Part shown: positions 44,038-54,348 of the stretch, piece after piece
How the letters are laid out: each line of letters begins with the position of its first letter
Numbering within the stretch: position 1 is the first letter of the stretch
Assembly: GCA_046049675.1 (NCBI GenBank)
Contig: JBJORA010000034.1
Location: 1 to 64,000 of the forward strand
Length of the DNA stretch: 64,000 bases
Origin: CAIXQW01 sp046049675
Lineage (GTDB): Bacteria; Bacteroidota; Bacteroidia; Chitinophagales; Chitinophagaceae
Reading direction: 5' to 3'
Made by a program: the position numbers and the translations under genes
Notes under the pieces: generated by a model
Seen by the model: the letters and a program-made list of their open reading frames with translations, nothing else
Told to the model about the DNA's origin: nothing
The model's database searches: none

Positions 44038-45555
44038 CTACTTCACATCGCCCATCAATTTCTTTATCAATGGAGAAATTACAATTAGTACAATTCCTGC
44101 AATGAGCGCATAGATAGCCAATTGCTTGTAGCCAGCAGTAAATGCCAGTAGTTTTTCAGTAGCGCTTGCATTTTCATTTGGCGAGGACATGCCAGCACCT
44201 AAAATACCTGCGGCGTATTGTCCATAAGCACTTGCTAAGAACCATAGACCCATCATCATTCCCCACATTTTCTTTGGCGACAAGCGTGTCATTAAGCTTA
44301 GGCCAATAGGCGACAAACATAACTCACCAAAAGTGATCACAAAGTAGCCAAGAACAAATAATTCAAGACCCGTTTTGCCATTTGCATCTGCAAAGAATTT
44401 TGTTGAATGAAAAACATAAAATGCTAGCGCCAAGAACAAGAAGCCTACGCCAAATAATATTGCAGTGCCTGGTTCAATTTTTTTTCTTGCTAGTGCAACC
44501 AATACAATACCTACAATTGGACTAAATACTATTACAAACAGTGAATTAGCTGAATTGTTTACAGAAACCGGCAACATCTTTATCCCGAGAAAAGTATTGT
44601 GCAGATTGTACGTTGCAAATAAATTTAAACTGCCACCACTTTGCTCAAAAAATGCCCAAAAGAAAATAGAAAAAATTGCGAAGATGATCGCCGCAATAAT
44701 TTTATTTCTTGTAGCAGCGTCAAACTTAAATGCCTCATACAAAATATACAATACCGTGGCAGGACCAATTATTTTCATAAATATATCGGTATAGCTCGTA
44801 TTTGTAATCATTAGATAAACCAAAGGCATCATTGCAATAGAAGCGATATATACCACTTTATCAAGCACTTTTGGATTATGCTTTAATGCAGGCGGATTGC
44901 CTATAGGCCCAAGTTGTTTTTTAGTTGCCAAAAATACCAGCAAACCAATAGCCATTACAAAAGCGCTAGCGCCAAAGGCGTACTTAAAGCCATATTTATA
45001 TGCCAATAAAGGACAAAGTATGCCAGCCAATGTAGCACCAATATTAATAGCAGAATAGAACAAAGTAAAACCCGCTTCCCTACGGCCATCGCCTTTGGCA
45101 TACAACTCGCCCACCATTGTGCTAATATTTGGCTTAAAGAATCCCGTGCCTACAATAAGCAAGCACATGCCAGGAAAGAAGTACTGCTGGGCATCTACGA
45201 ACAAAACGATGTTTGCCAGAATCATTAAGATGGCACCCCACAGCAAACTCTTCTTAAAGCCTAGTATTTTATCGGCAAATAAACCACCAATAAAAGTAAA
45301 GGCATAAACAAAGGCCTGAATAGCCCCGTATTTCAAATTGCTATCGCCATCGCTATAGGCTAAACCAGCTACTTTGTCCGCCATAAAAATAGTAAGTAAG
45401 CTTCTATTGCCGTAAAAGCAAAAGCGCTCCCACATTTCTGTAAAAGAAAGTGCCCATACTTGCTTAGGATAGGTGCCTTTGAAGTCTTGAATGGCTGCTA
45501 AGGCAGGATCGGTTTGCTCTTTAAGGTCGTCTAGGTAGTTGGTTGCTGTACTCAT
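44038..45555 (-). CDS. Proton-dependent peptide transporter (POT family)
   Basis: This 505-residue inner-membrane symporter of the major facilitator superfamily has 14 likely segments. The POT signatures are MWERFCFYGNRSLLTIFM (residues 44-61), GFFKPNISTMVGELY, FYSAINIGA and FGELCLSPIGLSLM. It imports di- and tripeptides with protons. The start at 45555 gives the usual cytoplasmic N-terminus; the frame from 45693 adds 46 unsupported residues. Confidence 0.93.
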   Translation of the reverse strand: MSTATNYLDDLKEQTDPALAAIQDFKGTYPKQVWALSFTEMWERFCFYGNRSLLTIFMADKVAGLAYSDGDSNLKYGAIQAFVYAFTFIGGLFADKILGFKKSLLWGAILMILANIVLFVDAQQYFFPGMCLLIVGTGFFKPNISTMVGELYAKGDGRREAGFTLFYSAINIGATLAGILCPLLAYKYGFKYAFGASAFVMAIGLLVFLATKKQLGPIGNPPALKHNPKVLDKVVYIASIAMMPLVYLMITNTSYTDIFMKIIGPATVLYILYEAFKFDAATRNKIIAAIIFAIFSIFFWAFFEQSGGSLNLFATYNLHNTFLGIKMLPVSVNNSANSLFVIVFSPIVGIVLVALARKKIEPGTAILFGVGFLFLALAFYVFHSTKFFADANGKTGLELFVLGYFVITFGELCLSPIGLSLMTRLSPKKMWGMMMGLWFLASAYGQYAAGILGAGMSSPNENASATEKLLAFTAGYKQLAIYALIAGIVLIVISPLIKKLMGDVK

Positions 45556-45673
45556 TGTGATATGTTGACTGCACAAGTTAGGGCTTATGCCTGTTTTGAC
45601 AAAATGTAGCTTTGAAGGGGCGGGGGCATTGTGCAAGTGATGTCCTGAATAAAACCGCTTTAAAATATAAAGA

Positions 45674-45693
45674 GTGGCCAGAAAACTGACCAC
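45674..45693 (-). terminator. Possible terminator after the large T9SS cargo gene
   Basis: On the minus strand GTGGTCAG-TTTT-CTGGCCAC forms an 8-bp stem with one G-T pair, followed by the T-rich stretch TCTTTATATTTT, 25 nt after the stop. Confidence 0.55.
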
Positions 45694-45718
45694 CCCTTAC
45701 ATATAACCCGTAATAAAC

Positions 45719-48700
45719 CTAACCTAATTTAGTAACCAGCAAGCTTGTGCTTTTAGCACCTTTTTTGCTGATTTGCAAAATGTAGTTACCTGCATTTTGC
45801 TGTTGCAAAGGTACAACAATTTGATTTTCACCAAAATATATTTTGCTGCTTTTTTTCCATACACTGCGACCAGTGGCGTCTAGTAGATTTAATTCTACGG
45901 TAGCGTCTTGCTCGCTATAATAACTCAATGTAGTTTGACCAGTGGTTGGATTTGGATATAATATTGCACCATTGCGGCGTAACGCCACAATATTGCTCAA
46001 GTATTTTTTGCCTGTCGCCGTAGTTAAAGTAGCTTGATAGTAAGCAGTATGTGGCGCATTACTGTGTACAAACTGTGTATTATCGCTAAGATTTGCAAGC
46101 GGTGCCAAGCTCTGAGGCGATGTACCAACTGATAAACTTAGTTGTGCATTTGGCAAGCTATTAGTTGTTGTCGCAAGTAAAACATTGTTTGTTGCCAACA
46201 TACTACCTTCAAGCAAAATAGCTGGTTCAACAGCCAAGCCAGAACCAGTAGCGTTTAAGTAAAAACTGCTAAAGCCAGTAACACCAAACTGGGTTTCCCA
46301 TGCTTGTAATGCAGGTATCCAAGTGGCAGTTACACTATGTAAGATTTGTGTGCCGCCAGGCAAGCCGCCACCTGGCACTTGTGTAATTGTATAAGAAGCA
46401 GTACCTGCAGTAGTATCTGGCAAAACTTCTGCAAGACCATTAGCAGCCAAAGCGCTATCAAGTGTCATCAAATCGCTATGTGCAAAGTATAATGTTATAG
46501 TTGCTGGTCCTTGGCGTGTTGGGGTAATCTGATAGTGACGAGGTGCATAGTAAGTGCCGCTAGCTAGCAATACATTGCCTACAGTTACACATGCGTCTGT
46601 GCCACCTAGTACATTTCCGCCAGCACCATCATTAATGCGGCAAATAGTAGAGCACGCTACATCGGTATAGTTAACAGTTGCACCATCTACCTGCTCGATG
46701 TATACACAAGTTGTACCTGCAGTACTTTGACTAGCACCTGGCGTCATAAATATTACACCTGTACCTGGATCTACGTTTACAACAGTCGTATCCGTATCAG
46801 TGCAGCCAAACAAGTCTGTTCCTGTTACCGTGTACGTGCCTGCCATTGCAGATGTAGCAACAAAGGCTTGGTTTTCTACAACACCGCCTGTCCATGTGCT
46901 GCCACTTAGGGTAGAACTGCTAGATGAATTTAGTACGCCACTGCTGCCTTCACAGAAAGTATATGGATTAGCAACAACATTTACCACTGGGAGCGTTCTT
47001 CCATACAATACAATTGTATCAACTGCAACGCAACCATTGGCATCTTCTACAGTTACTGCCACGTTGTTTATGCCAGCATTGAGCGATGCATTGACACTTG
47101 CAGTAGTATTAGCATCAAAGTTTGCACCAGTCCACAAAATAGTAGTTGCTGGAGCAGATGTAGTAACTGCCAATGGCAAGGCATTACTTGCATTATAATT
47201 TGCACTACTACATAGCGTATCTGAAGCGCCATTATTTGCAAGTGTTGCTACAATTGCTTCATCAATTGTAACGCTTGTTTCGCTGGTACAGCCGTAGGTA
47301 ACATCGCTTACGGTATAAGTGTAATTGCCAACACTTGTTGGGCTAAAAACACCTATGCCATTATATGTTCCGCTACCACCAGTAGCTGTTACATCCACGA
47401 GTGCTCCGCCATTACATAGTTGACTTGTAATAGAAGCTGCAGCTGTAATATTATTTTGAACCGTTACAGTTTGCAATTGCGTTGTTGTATTGCCGCTTGC
47501 ATCTGTATAGTTCCATGTTACAATATACGTACCATTCGCTGCATAGCTTGTTGCATCTGTTGTAGTACCAGTAATGCTACCGCTACAATTATCAGTTGCT
47601 GTAGGCGCAGTTAAAGTTGTTGAGCAATCAGCTACAACATCAATATTTGCATTATCTGGCACTGGTGCAGTTGTATCTTCTACCATCACTTCAAGTGTAA
47701 ATACGTATGAGGGGAAGTTTTGTGCATTGCTCGTAACTGTAACTTCTATATATTTTGTACCAGTATCTGCACATGTAGGATTAATATCTAAAGTAACTGC
47801 TTGCGAGTTGTTTGGCGACACTGTTCCGCTATTTGTTCCGCCAGTAATGGTTGTGATACCGCTACCCGAACCTGCTACCGATGCAACGTATGACATAGCA
47901 GCTGTTCCAAGATTGTTAAGATATAGCACATAATTACTTGTAGCGCCTACAACAGCAGGGCTAATAGTTAGAGTGTCTAGAGCATTAATGGTTGTGCTAC
48001 CAACCTCCACTTCTATGTTGGCTTCATCATTATCTACAATCGATACTATCGCACTATCTGTTCCAATAGTTGCATTTGTTGTCGAAGCAAAACCTATGCC
48101 TACAGTTTCCGTTGCTTCGTCATCTATATCTGCTACTTCTGTTAAAGTAACTGTTGATTGCAAAGCGCCTGGTGCAATAGAAATTGGAGCAATAGCCATG
48201 GTATAATCGCTACCAGATGTTGCTGTACCATATAGGGCATATGTTGCAGATACCGTTTTTTCACTTGCTGCACTTAATACAAATTGTACATCTGTGCTAG
48301 CAGTACCCCCAACAGTTTCTGTTATACTTGTTGAAACAGGCACTATACTGATCGTTGGTGCTGCATCGTCGTCTGTAATCGATATTGTATATGTTCCTGC
48401 TACTGGACTTGCGCCACTTGCACTTGCAATCGTAGCAACTATTTGTTCATCATCCTCATCTACCGCATCGGCTACAGCTGCAACAGTTGCGGTGCCACTT
48501 GTACTTAGTGCAGGAATACTTATTGATGTTGCCGCGTTGTAGTCACCTGATTCTGCGTCGCCGCTGTAGGTAACGCTTACACTTGTAGCAAAAGCACTAG
48601 GATGACTCAAGGTAGCTGCAAAGTTACTTGTGCCGCCTGTTTCGGTTATGCTGCCCGAGCCTGCTGATAAAGTAACCGTAGGCATAGCTTCGTCATCAAC

Positions 48701-51259
48701 TACTGTTACAACACTTGTGTTAGAGGATCCAACTGTACCAGCGCTTACAGAATTTATTTGCAAAGTGACACTTTCGTTGGTTTCATATACTGCATCATCA
48801 ACTGCGTACACATTAGCAATGTTGCTTGTAAGATTGCCCGCCGTAATTGTGAGGCTAGCTGTTGCGCCAGTATAGTCTGAGCCACTAGTTGCACTGCCAC
48901 TAGCCACGCCAATGCTTGCTACAATATCGTACGAAGCTATATTGCTTGCTACTACTTGAAACGCAAAGCTATCTTGCAATGCTTCACTCACACTACCGCT
49001 TGTAGTTACAAAAGTTACTACAGGCACTGGTTCGTTATCCTGCACATTGATTGTGTTTTGTTGCGTGCCACTTTCGGTAGCATTGCTAGCTGTACTAACA
49101 TCAATAATGATCGTTTCAGTTAATTCTGCTATTGCATCGTCGCTAGTATTGATTGCGATAGTACCTGTGGTTGCAAGTGCAGGAATAGTAATACTTGCTA
49201 CCGACGTATAGTCACTACCTGCATTAGCGGTACCTGTGTATCCTAAATTTATTGTTACACTTTGTGTTGTTGCATTACTCAAAGTTGCAGTAACTGTTGT
49301 TGTACCTCCTTCAGTCACAGTTGTAGGAGAAGACGTTATGCTAACAGTTGGTGTTGTTTCGTTATCAATAATTGTTACTGTTTGTTGTTGCACGCCGCTT
49401 TCGGTGCCATTTGACACGCTAGTAATATCTACAATCACTGTTTCGTTGCCTTCAAAAATAGCATCGTCTGTACTACTTAAAGTGATACTAGCAGACAATG
49501 TACCTGGCGCAATAGTAATTGTCGTTGTACCACTTCTATCGGTGCTACCAGCTGTGCCGCTATATGCAACTGTAACTACAACAGGGTTATTATTTACACC
49601 TGTAATTGTAGCAGTTAATTGAACACTACCGCCATTTTCTGCCATTGTGATAGCACTTGTACTAAGTGTTACCGGCGGGTTACAGATATACTTTAGATGC
49701 GCAGCTTTGCCACATACCGCCACTGGACCCAAAGTGTCTACAACGTATTGCGCACCCGCCAATTCTGTTGCATTTATTACACGTTTCTGAACACCAGAGC
49801 TTATTGCATAATGCATTACCTTGTTATTATCTACAACATGCCCAAGCTGTGTAGCATGACCCACTTCATGCAGCATTACGCTATAAAAATCTAGCTGTGC
49901 GAAAGTAGGTGTACCAACATTGCCATAAAACCACGGACTTGCATCGTCAATTGTAATATCAATTTCTCTCACATACCAGTAAATCACGGAGCCAACTTGA
50001 CATCCCGAATATCTGCTTGTGGCTGTGCCCAAAACTCCAGCGCCTAATTCTGCCCCAACATCAAATCGCACAATATTTACGTTATCGTTGGCTGTTGCGT
50101 TAATGCTAGTATCTGTGCCAATATACCAATTAATGCCAGATGCGCAGCTCCATTGATCAACTACATTGGTCAGATCTGTTTTTGCGGGTGCATTTGTACT
50201 AAAGCCGCTAAATGGCCTGAATGTGTAACCTCCAGTACTATTGCTATTGATATGTCTAGCAATGTATGCACTATCGATGACAGCAGTTAAAGCACCATCT
50301 ACATCAAATGTAAGGTTGGTAATATTATAGTCTATTTGTAATGCTGTGCTACTTGTGGCAGTGTTGCTGCCATCGGTTACACGAATATTGCCAGTACCTG
50401 CAGGGTTTGGCACGCGAACTTGAATTTGCGTATTACTCCAACTTAAATACTGACTAGCTAATGGCGACAGCCATGTGCCTGGATTATTAGCATTATTAAA
50501 TTGCACCTCACTCGTGCCTCTTGTTGCACCAAATCCGTTGCCATTAATAGTAAGAATTTCGCCTTTGCCTGCATTTATTGCACTTGGATTGAAACTTGTA
50601 ATAGTTGCGCCTGCACTTACTGACTGTAATACACCACTGCCATTTGTGTTGCTACTAAATACTTGCCCACTGCCTACATGATGATGATGTGATGCATGCT
50701 CTGAATTGACGTAAGTGACAACAGTACTCCAATCTAAAGTTGAAAGGCTTACCATGGGCGAACCTGTAACAACTTCTACCGATGCATACAAATCTGTTGT
50801 AAGATCTGTATAGTCTGCAAAAACATCTGCTGCATGCTGCTCCTCGGCATCGTACATCACTCCACCCTGCACAGCAGCATAGCATTCAAAGTAATTGAGC
50901 GAAGGACTAAAAGGCTCATTGCTTGGAATTAGCGTAAATAAACCCGCATTGCCAACTGCTAGATTTAATACATTGCTTGTTACTTGCTTTTCTAGACCAA
51001 CAGTTCCACCCTGCTCAATAACCTTAATTGTACCACTTAGTGTGCCTTTAAAGCGCTTGGTAACTTGCAAGGAATAGATGGTGTAAATATTAAGATGATT
51101 ATCGTCCCAAGCACATGTTTTACTTAAGACTTTGGCTTCTACTACTTGTGTACTATTTTGTACTCTTGAAGCTAGTGCTACGGGTTGCAGCATGCACTGC
51201 GCTAGCGTAGCTGTTGAAAAAAACAATAAAACAGTTAACGCGTAAAAATATTTCTGCAT
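45719..51259 (-). CDS. Giant T9SS cargo: putative zinc protease with TIG, Calx-beta repeats and sorting domain
   Basis: This 1846-residue secreted protein begins with a signal peptide (ending TLAQ). A beta region to residue 190 is followed by a TIG/IPT-like domain at about 225-310 (NGNGFGATRGTSEVQF). A matrixin-type zinc site HEVGHATQLGH lies near 463-473, with a Met-turn-like YAISSG after it. Five Calx-beta repeats follow from about 530 to 1105, each opening like TVSITSSPTTVTEGG, then a HYR-like domain near 1210-1280, further beta domains, and a C-terminal type A sorting domain (LYPNPTTGQTTLSYYSE, GNYILQISKKG). It is probably exported by T9SS and anchored on the cell surface, where it could cleave proteins; the Calx-beta part is an adhesive calcium-binding stalk by analogy. 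It is alone in its transcript. Confidence 0.88.
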   Translation of the reverse strand: MQKYFYALTVLLFFSTATLAQCMLQPVALASRVQNSTQVVEAKVLSKTCAWDDNHLNIYTIYSLQVTKRFKGTLSGTIKVIEQGGTVGLEKQVTSNVLNLAVGNAGLFTLIPSNEPFSPSLNYFECYAAVQGGVMYDAEEQHAADVFADYTDLTTDLYASVEVVTGSPMVSLSTLDWSTVVTYVNSEHASHHHHVGSGQVFSSNTNGSGVLQSVSAGATITSFNPSAINAGKGEILTINGNGFGATRGTSEVQFNNANNPGTWLSPLASQYLSWSNTQIQVRVPNPAGTGNIRVTDGSNTATSSTALQIDYNITNLTFDVDGALTAVIDSAYIARHINSNSTGGYTFRPFSGFSTNAPAKTDLTNVVDQWSCASGINWYIGTDTSINATANDNVNIVRFDVGAELGAGVLGTATSRYSGCQVGSVIYWYVREIDITIDDASPWFYGNVGTPTFAQLDFYSVMLHEVGHATQLGHVVDNNKVMHYAISSGVQKRVINATELAGAQYVVDTLGPVAVCGKAAHLKYICNPPVTLSTSAITMAENGGSVQLTATITGVNNNPVVVTVAYSGTAGSTDRSGTTTITIAPGTLSASITLSSTDDAIFEGNETVIVDITSVSNGTESGVQQQTVTIIDNETTPTVSITSSPTTVTEGGTTTVTATLSNATTQSVTINLGYTGTANAGSDYTSVASITIPALATTGTIAINTSDDAIAELTETIIIDVSTASNATESGTQQNTINVQDNEPVPVVTFVTTSGSVSEALQDSFAFQVVASNIASYDIVASIGVASGSATSGSDYTGATASLTITAGNLTSNIANVYAVDDAVYETNESVTLQINSVSAGTVGSSNTSVVTVVDDEAMPTVTLSAGSGSITETGGTSNFAATLSHPSAFATSVSVTYSGDAESGDYNAATSISIPALSTSGTATVAAVADAVDEDDEQIVATIASASGASPVAGTYTISITDDDAAPTISIVPVSTSITETVGGTASTDVQFVLSAASEKTVSATYALYGTATSGSDYTMAIAPISIAPGALQSTVTLTEVADIDDEATETVGIGFASTTNATIGTDSAIVSIVDNDEANIEVEVGSTTINALDTLTISPAVVGATSNYVLYLNNLGTAAMSYVASVAGSGSGITTITGGTNSGTVSPNNSQAVTLDINPTCADTGTKYIEVTVTSNAQNFPSYVFTLEVMVEDTTAPVPDNANIDVVADCSTTLTAPTATDNCSGSITGTTTDATSYAANGTYIVTWNYTDASGNTTTQLQTVTVQNNITAAASITSQLCNGGALVDVTATGGSGTYNGIGVFSPTSVGNYTYTVSDVTYGCTSETSVTIDEAIVATLANNGASDTLCSSANYNASNALPLAVTTSAPATTILWTGANFDANTTASVNASLNAGINNVAVTVEDANGCVAVDTIVLYGRTLPVVNVVANPYTFCEGSSGVLNSSSSSTLSGSTWTGGVVENQAFVATSAMAGTYTVTGTDLFGCTDTDTTVVNVDPGTGVIFMTPGASQSTAGTTCVYIEQVDGATVNYTDVACSTICRINDGAGGNVLGGTDACVTVGNVLLASGTYYAPRHYQITPTRQGPATITLYFAHSDLMTLDSALAANGLAEVLPDTTAGTASYTITQVPGGGLPGGTQILHSVTATWIPALQAWETQFGVTGFSSFYLNATGSGLAVEPAILLEGSMLATNNVLLATTTNSLPNAQLSLSVGTSPQSLAPLANLSDNTQFVHSNAPHTAYYQATLTTATGKKYLSNIVALRRNGAILYPNPTTGQTTLSYYSEQDATVELNLLDATGRSVWKKSSKIYFGENQIVVPLQQQNAGNYILQISKKGAKSTSLLVTKLG

Positions 51260-51281
51260 AAGCAATCTGGTTGAATAGCCT

Positions 51282-51289
51282 GCAAGTTA
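51282..51289 (-). promoter_or_regulatory. Weak -7 box (TAACTTGC) of the large T9SS cargo gene
   Basis: Two mismatches to TAnnTTTG, about 22 nt before the start at 51259. The same variant (TAACTTGC) lies upstream of scpB. Confidence 0.3.
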
Positions 51290-51576
51290 GCCACATAGTG
51301 TTTGATTGTCAACTATTTAGGTATTGAATTTGGTGCTTTTGTGACTGCTTACACAATAAAAGCAGCAATACGGCATTGGCATTGGTGATAATACCAGCGC
51401 TTATGTTGCAGCCGAATCAAGCTTCTTTTCTTCCCTCTTCGTAAATAAAGTGGAACATATATCAAATACTTAGCACGTATAGATATTTGAATCTCATTAG
51501 ACAGGTCAACTTATGACAGGATTATCTGCTTTACTTTGAAACTTGTTACAAACACTTAGCGATTTTGCCATACAAA
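51290..51576. other. Gene-free spacer between the large cargo gene and the ATP synthase operon
   Basis: No open frame with a signal, ribosome site or family motif is seen on either strand. The composition is AT-rich and without repeats. It holds the promoter area of the cargo gene at its left end and the atpA terminator at its right end. Confidence 0.5.
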
Positions 51577-51614
51577 CAAAAATCCCCAAGCTACTTCTCG
51601 CAACTTGGGGATTC
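51577..51614 (-). terminator. Strong intrinsic terminator after atpA
   Basis: On the minus strand AATCCCCAAG pairs with CTTGGGGATT around a 13-nt loop and is followed by TTTTTG, 22 nt after the atpA stop. It ends the ATP synthase operon without an atpG gene. Confidence 0.88.
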
Positions 51615-51635
51615 AATTTTTCTAAATTAATTAAA

Positions 51636-53216
51636 CTACGCTTTGTGCTGAGCTTTGATGCCATCAGCAAGGCTAGTCATTTTAGCTAAATCTTCTTCAG
51701 CCAAATTACCCGCTTTGAACGCAGCTAAAATTTCTGGATGCTTAGCACTCATTTCATTCAAGAACTGCTCTTCAAATGCTCTTACATGCTTTGTAGGAAT
51801 ATCGTTAAGCAAACCATTTGTACCTAAGTAGATAATAGCAACTTGCTTTTCTACGCTATACGGAGAAAACTGTGCTTGCTTAAGGATTTCTACGTTACGT
51901 GCACCTTTATCAAGTACACTCTTTGTAGCAGCATCAAGGTCGCCACCAAACTTAGAGAATGCTTCCATCTCACGGTAAAGTGCCTGATCCAACTTAAGCG
52001 TACCAGCTACCTTTTTCATACTTTTAATCTGTGCACTACCACCCACGCGACTTACGCTAATACCAACGTTAATCGCCGGACGAATGCCAGCATTAAATAG
52101 ATTACTTTCAAGGAATATCTGACCATCCGTAATAGAGATTACGTTGGTAGGGATATATGCAGATACGTCACCAGCTTGTGTTTCGATGATTGGTAAGGCT
52201 GTTAAGCTACCACCACCCTTCACTTTGCCTTTAAGGCTTTCTGGAAGATCGTTCATCTTAGCAGCAATCTCATCTTTGCCAATAACTTTTGCAGCACGCT
52301 CAAGTAAACGACTGTGCAAGTAGAATACGTCACCCGGATAAGCCTCACGACCTGGAGGACGACGCAATAGCAATGATACCTCACGGTAAGCTACCGCTTG
52401 CTTACTTAAATCGTCAAATACGATTAGTGCAGGACGACCAGTATCGCGGAAATACTCACCAATCGCAGCACCAGCAAATGGCGCATAGAACTGAAGTGGC
52501 GCTGGATCGCTAGCACTTGCAGCAACGATTACAGTGTACTCCATAGCGCCATTGTCTTGTAATGTTTTCATTACCTGAGCAATAGTACTTGCCTTTTGGC
52601 CAATCGCTACGTAGATACAATATACAGGCTTACCTGCTTTGAAAAATTCCTTCTGATTGATGATTGTATCAATACAAATAGCAGTCTTACCAGTTTGACG
52701 ATCACCAATTACAAGCTCACGCTGCCCACGACCAATTGGAATCATCGCATCAATGCTCTTGATACCCGTTTGAAGTGGTTCTTTAACTGGTTCACGGAAA
52801 ATTACACCTGGTGCTTTACGCTCCAATGGCATTTCAAATAACTCGCCGCTAATTGGACCTTTACCATCAATTGGTTCGCCCAATGTATTAATAACACGAC
52901 CTACAAGACCTTCGCCAGCTTTGATACTTGCGATGATACCTGTACGCTTTACTTTTTGACCTTCTTTGATGCCTTTGCTTTCACCCATCAATACCACACC
53001 CACATTGTCTTCTTCTAAGTTTAGGGCAATAGCACGTACACCGCTTTCGAACTCTACAAGCTCACCACTGCGCACACCGTTAAGGCCATATACACGAGCA
53101 ATACCATCGCCCACTTGTAATACGGTACCTATTTCTTCAAGATCGGCACTTTGGTTGAAGTTGCTTAACTGCTGACGCAGGATTGATGAAATTTCATCTG
53201 GTTTTATCTCTATCAT
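51636..53216 (-). CDS. atpA: ATP synthase F1 subunit alpha
   Basis: The alpha subunit is the non-catalytic nucleotide-binding subunit of F1. The 526 residues show the P-loop GDRQTGKT at 171-178, GRGQRELVIGD and the signature PAINVGISVSRVGGSAQ near 375. It begins 19 bp after the atpH stop. It is the last gene of the operon; a terminator follows at once and the expected atpG is absent. Confidence 0.98.
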   Translation of the reverse strand: MIEIKPDEISSILRQQLSNFNQSADLEEIGTVLQVGDGIARVYGLNGVRSGELVEFESGVRAIALNLEEDNVGVVLMGESKGIKEGQKVKRTGIIASIKAGEGLVGRVINTLGEPIDGKGPISGELFEMPLERKAPGVIFREPVKEPLQTGIKSIDAMIPIGRGQRELVIGDRQTGKTAICIDTIINQKEFFKAGKPVYCIYVAIGQKASTIAQVMKTLQDNGAMEYTVIVAASASDPAPLQFYAPFAGAAIGEYFRDTGRPALIVFDDLSKQAVAYREVSLLLRRPPGREAYPGDVFYLHSRLLERAAKVIGKDEIAAKMNDLPESLKGKVKGGGSLTALPIIETQAGDVSAYIPTNVISITDGQIFLESNLFNAGIRPAINVGISVSRVGGSAQIKSMKKVAGTLKLDQALYREMEAFSKFGGDLDAATKSVLDKGARNVEILKQAQFSPYSVEKQVAIIYLGTNGLLNDIPTKHVRAFEEQFLNEMSAKHPEILAAFKAGNLAEEDLAKMTSLADGIKAQHKA

Positions 53217-53235
53217 GATTCGTGAGGTTTTTTAA

Positions 53236-53799
53236 TTATCTAATATTTGGTACGTAAATATTTTGTAAGAATTGTTTTTTGATATCGCGTAAATCGCGTG
53301 CTACACTCGCATCAAATAATTTGTTGTTAGCTTCTAACACAAAGCCGCCAATCAATTTTTCGTTTACTGTAACTTGTAAGTCGATTTTTGCACCTTGTAA
53401 TTGTGCAGTAATCTTATCGGTAATAGCTGCTTTTTCTGCATCGTTTAGTTCGTGCGCAGTTGTGAGCTTTACAGTAGTCACATTGTTGCGCTGCTTGTGC
53501 ATTTCTATATAGCTCTCCATTATCTCTGGCAAAGCAGCTTCACGGCTTTTGTTTACTACTAATGTGATAAACTTTTCAGTAATGGCATTAACCTTGCCGC
53601 CAATTAATTCTTTGAAGATGGCATTCTTTTTATCTGCCTTTATAACCGGACTCTTTACAAAATTTGTAAAGTCTGCACTAGCCTTAAACATAGCGCTAAG
53701 TCCTTTTGCGTCTTCATTTAGCGCATCTACTGCGTTTTGTTCAACGGCAATGTCCATCAAACTTTTTGCGTAGCGCCCTGCTAAACGTGGATTTTGCAT
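53236..53799 (-). CDS. atpH: ATP synthase F1 subunit delta
   Basis: The delta subunit (187 residues) joins F1 to the peripheral stalk. It shows the usual N-terminal six-helix part (ARYAKSLMDIAVEQNAVD...) and the conserved C-terminal KLIGGFVLEANNKLFDASV block. It begins 24 bp after the atpF stop and is followed closely by atpA. Confidence 0.96.
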   Translation of the reverse strand: MQNPRLAGRYAKSLMDIAVEQNAVDALNEDAKGLSAMFKASADFTNFVKSPVIKADKKNAIFKELIGGKVNAITEKFITLVVNKSREAALPEIMESYIEMHKQRNNVTTVKLTTAHELNDAEKAAITDKITAQLQGAKIDLQVTVNEKLIGGFVLEANNKLFDASVARDLRDIKKQFLQNIYVPNIR

Positions 53800-53823
53800 A
53801 CTGTTATTATTATTGGTTTAGTA

Positions 53824-54318
53824 CTAGTTCAATTTAATTTCAGATGCCAATGTGCCGATATAAGCTTCTTGTGCTTTCTTATCAGACAATTCTTTGCGAA
53901 GCACTTTTTCGCTCACTTCTATCACCAAATTACCAACGTCGTTTTTAATAGCTGTTAAAGCAGCCATTTTTTCGTTTTGGATTTGAAGACGTGCTTCTGC
54001 CATGATCTTGTCTGCTTTTTCGCGCGCTTCAGTTGCTGCTTCGTTTACTATTTTGTCTTTGGCTTCTTTAGCTTCTTTCAAAATAGCACTGCGCTCTTCG
54101 CGTGCTTGTACAAGCAATTGCTCGTGCTCGCTTTTCATATTAGCCATTTCTGCCTTTACTTTTTCGGCAGAAGCTATACTTTCGGCAATGCTCTTTTCGC
54201 GCTCATTAAGCGTTTCTAAAATTGGCTTCCAGGCGTATTTCTTAAGGATAAAAAATACAACCAAGAACGCTACTGCGCCCCAAAAAAATATCCCAAACCC
54301 AGGTATTAATAATTCCAT
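53824..54318 (-). CDS. atpF: ATP synthase F0 subunit b
   Basis: The b subunit forms the peripheral stalk. The 164 residues start with one membrane segment (residues 5-25, GFGIFFWGAVAFLVVFFIL) and continue as a long Ala/Glu/Lys coiled coil (30-150). It is separated from atpE by 89 bp that carry a terminator-like hairpin, unlike the short gaps elsewhere in the operon. Confidence 0.97.
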   Translation of the reverse strand: MELLIPGFGIFFWGAVAFLVVFFILKKYAWKPILETLNEREKSIAESIASAEKVKAEMANMKSEHEQLLVQAREERSAILKEAKEAKDKIVNEAATEAREKADKIMAEARLQIQNEKMAALTAIKNDVGNLVIEVSEKVLRKELSDKKAQEAYIGTLASEIKLN

Positions 54319-54348
54319 TACTTTTTTATATTTCTAGTTGTTGTGTTT

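Noticed and set aside
47574..49622. Several 80-130-codon frames opposite the Calx-beta repeats
   Set aside because: They mirror the repetitive Val/Thr/Ser coding strand, recur once per repeat and lack start signals.
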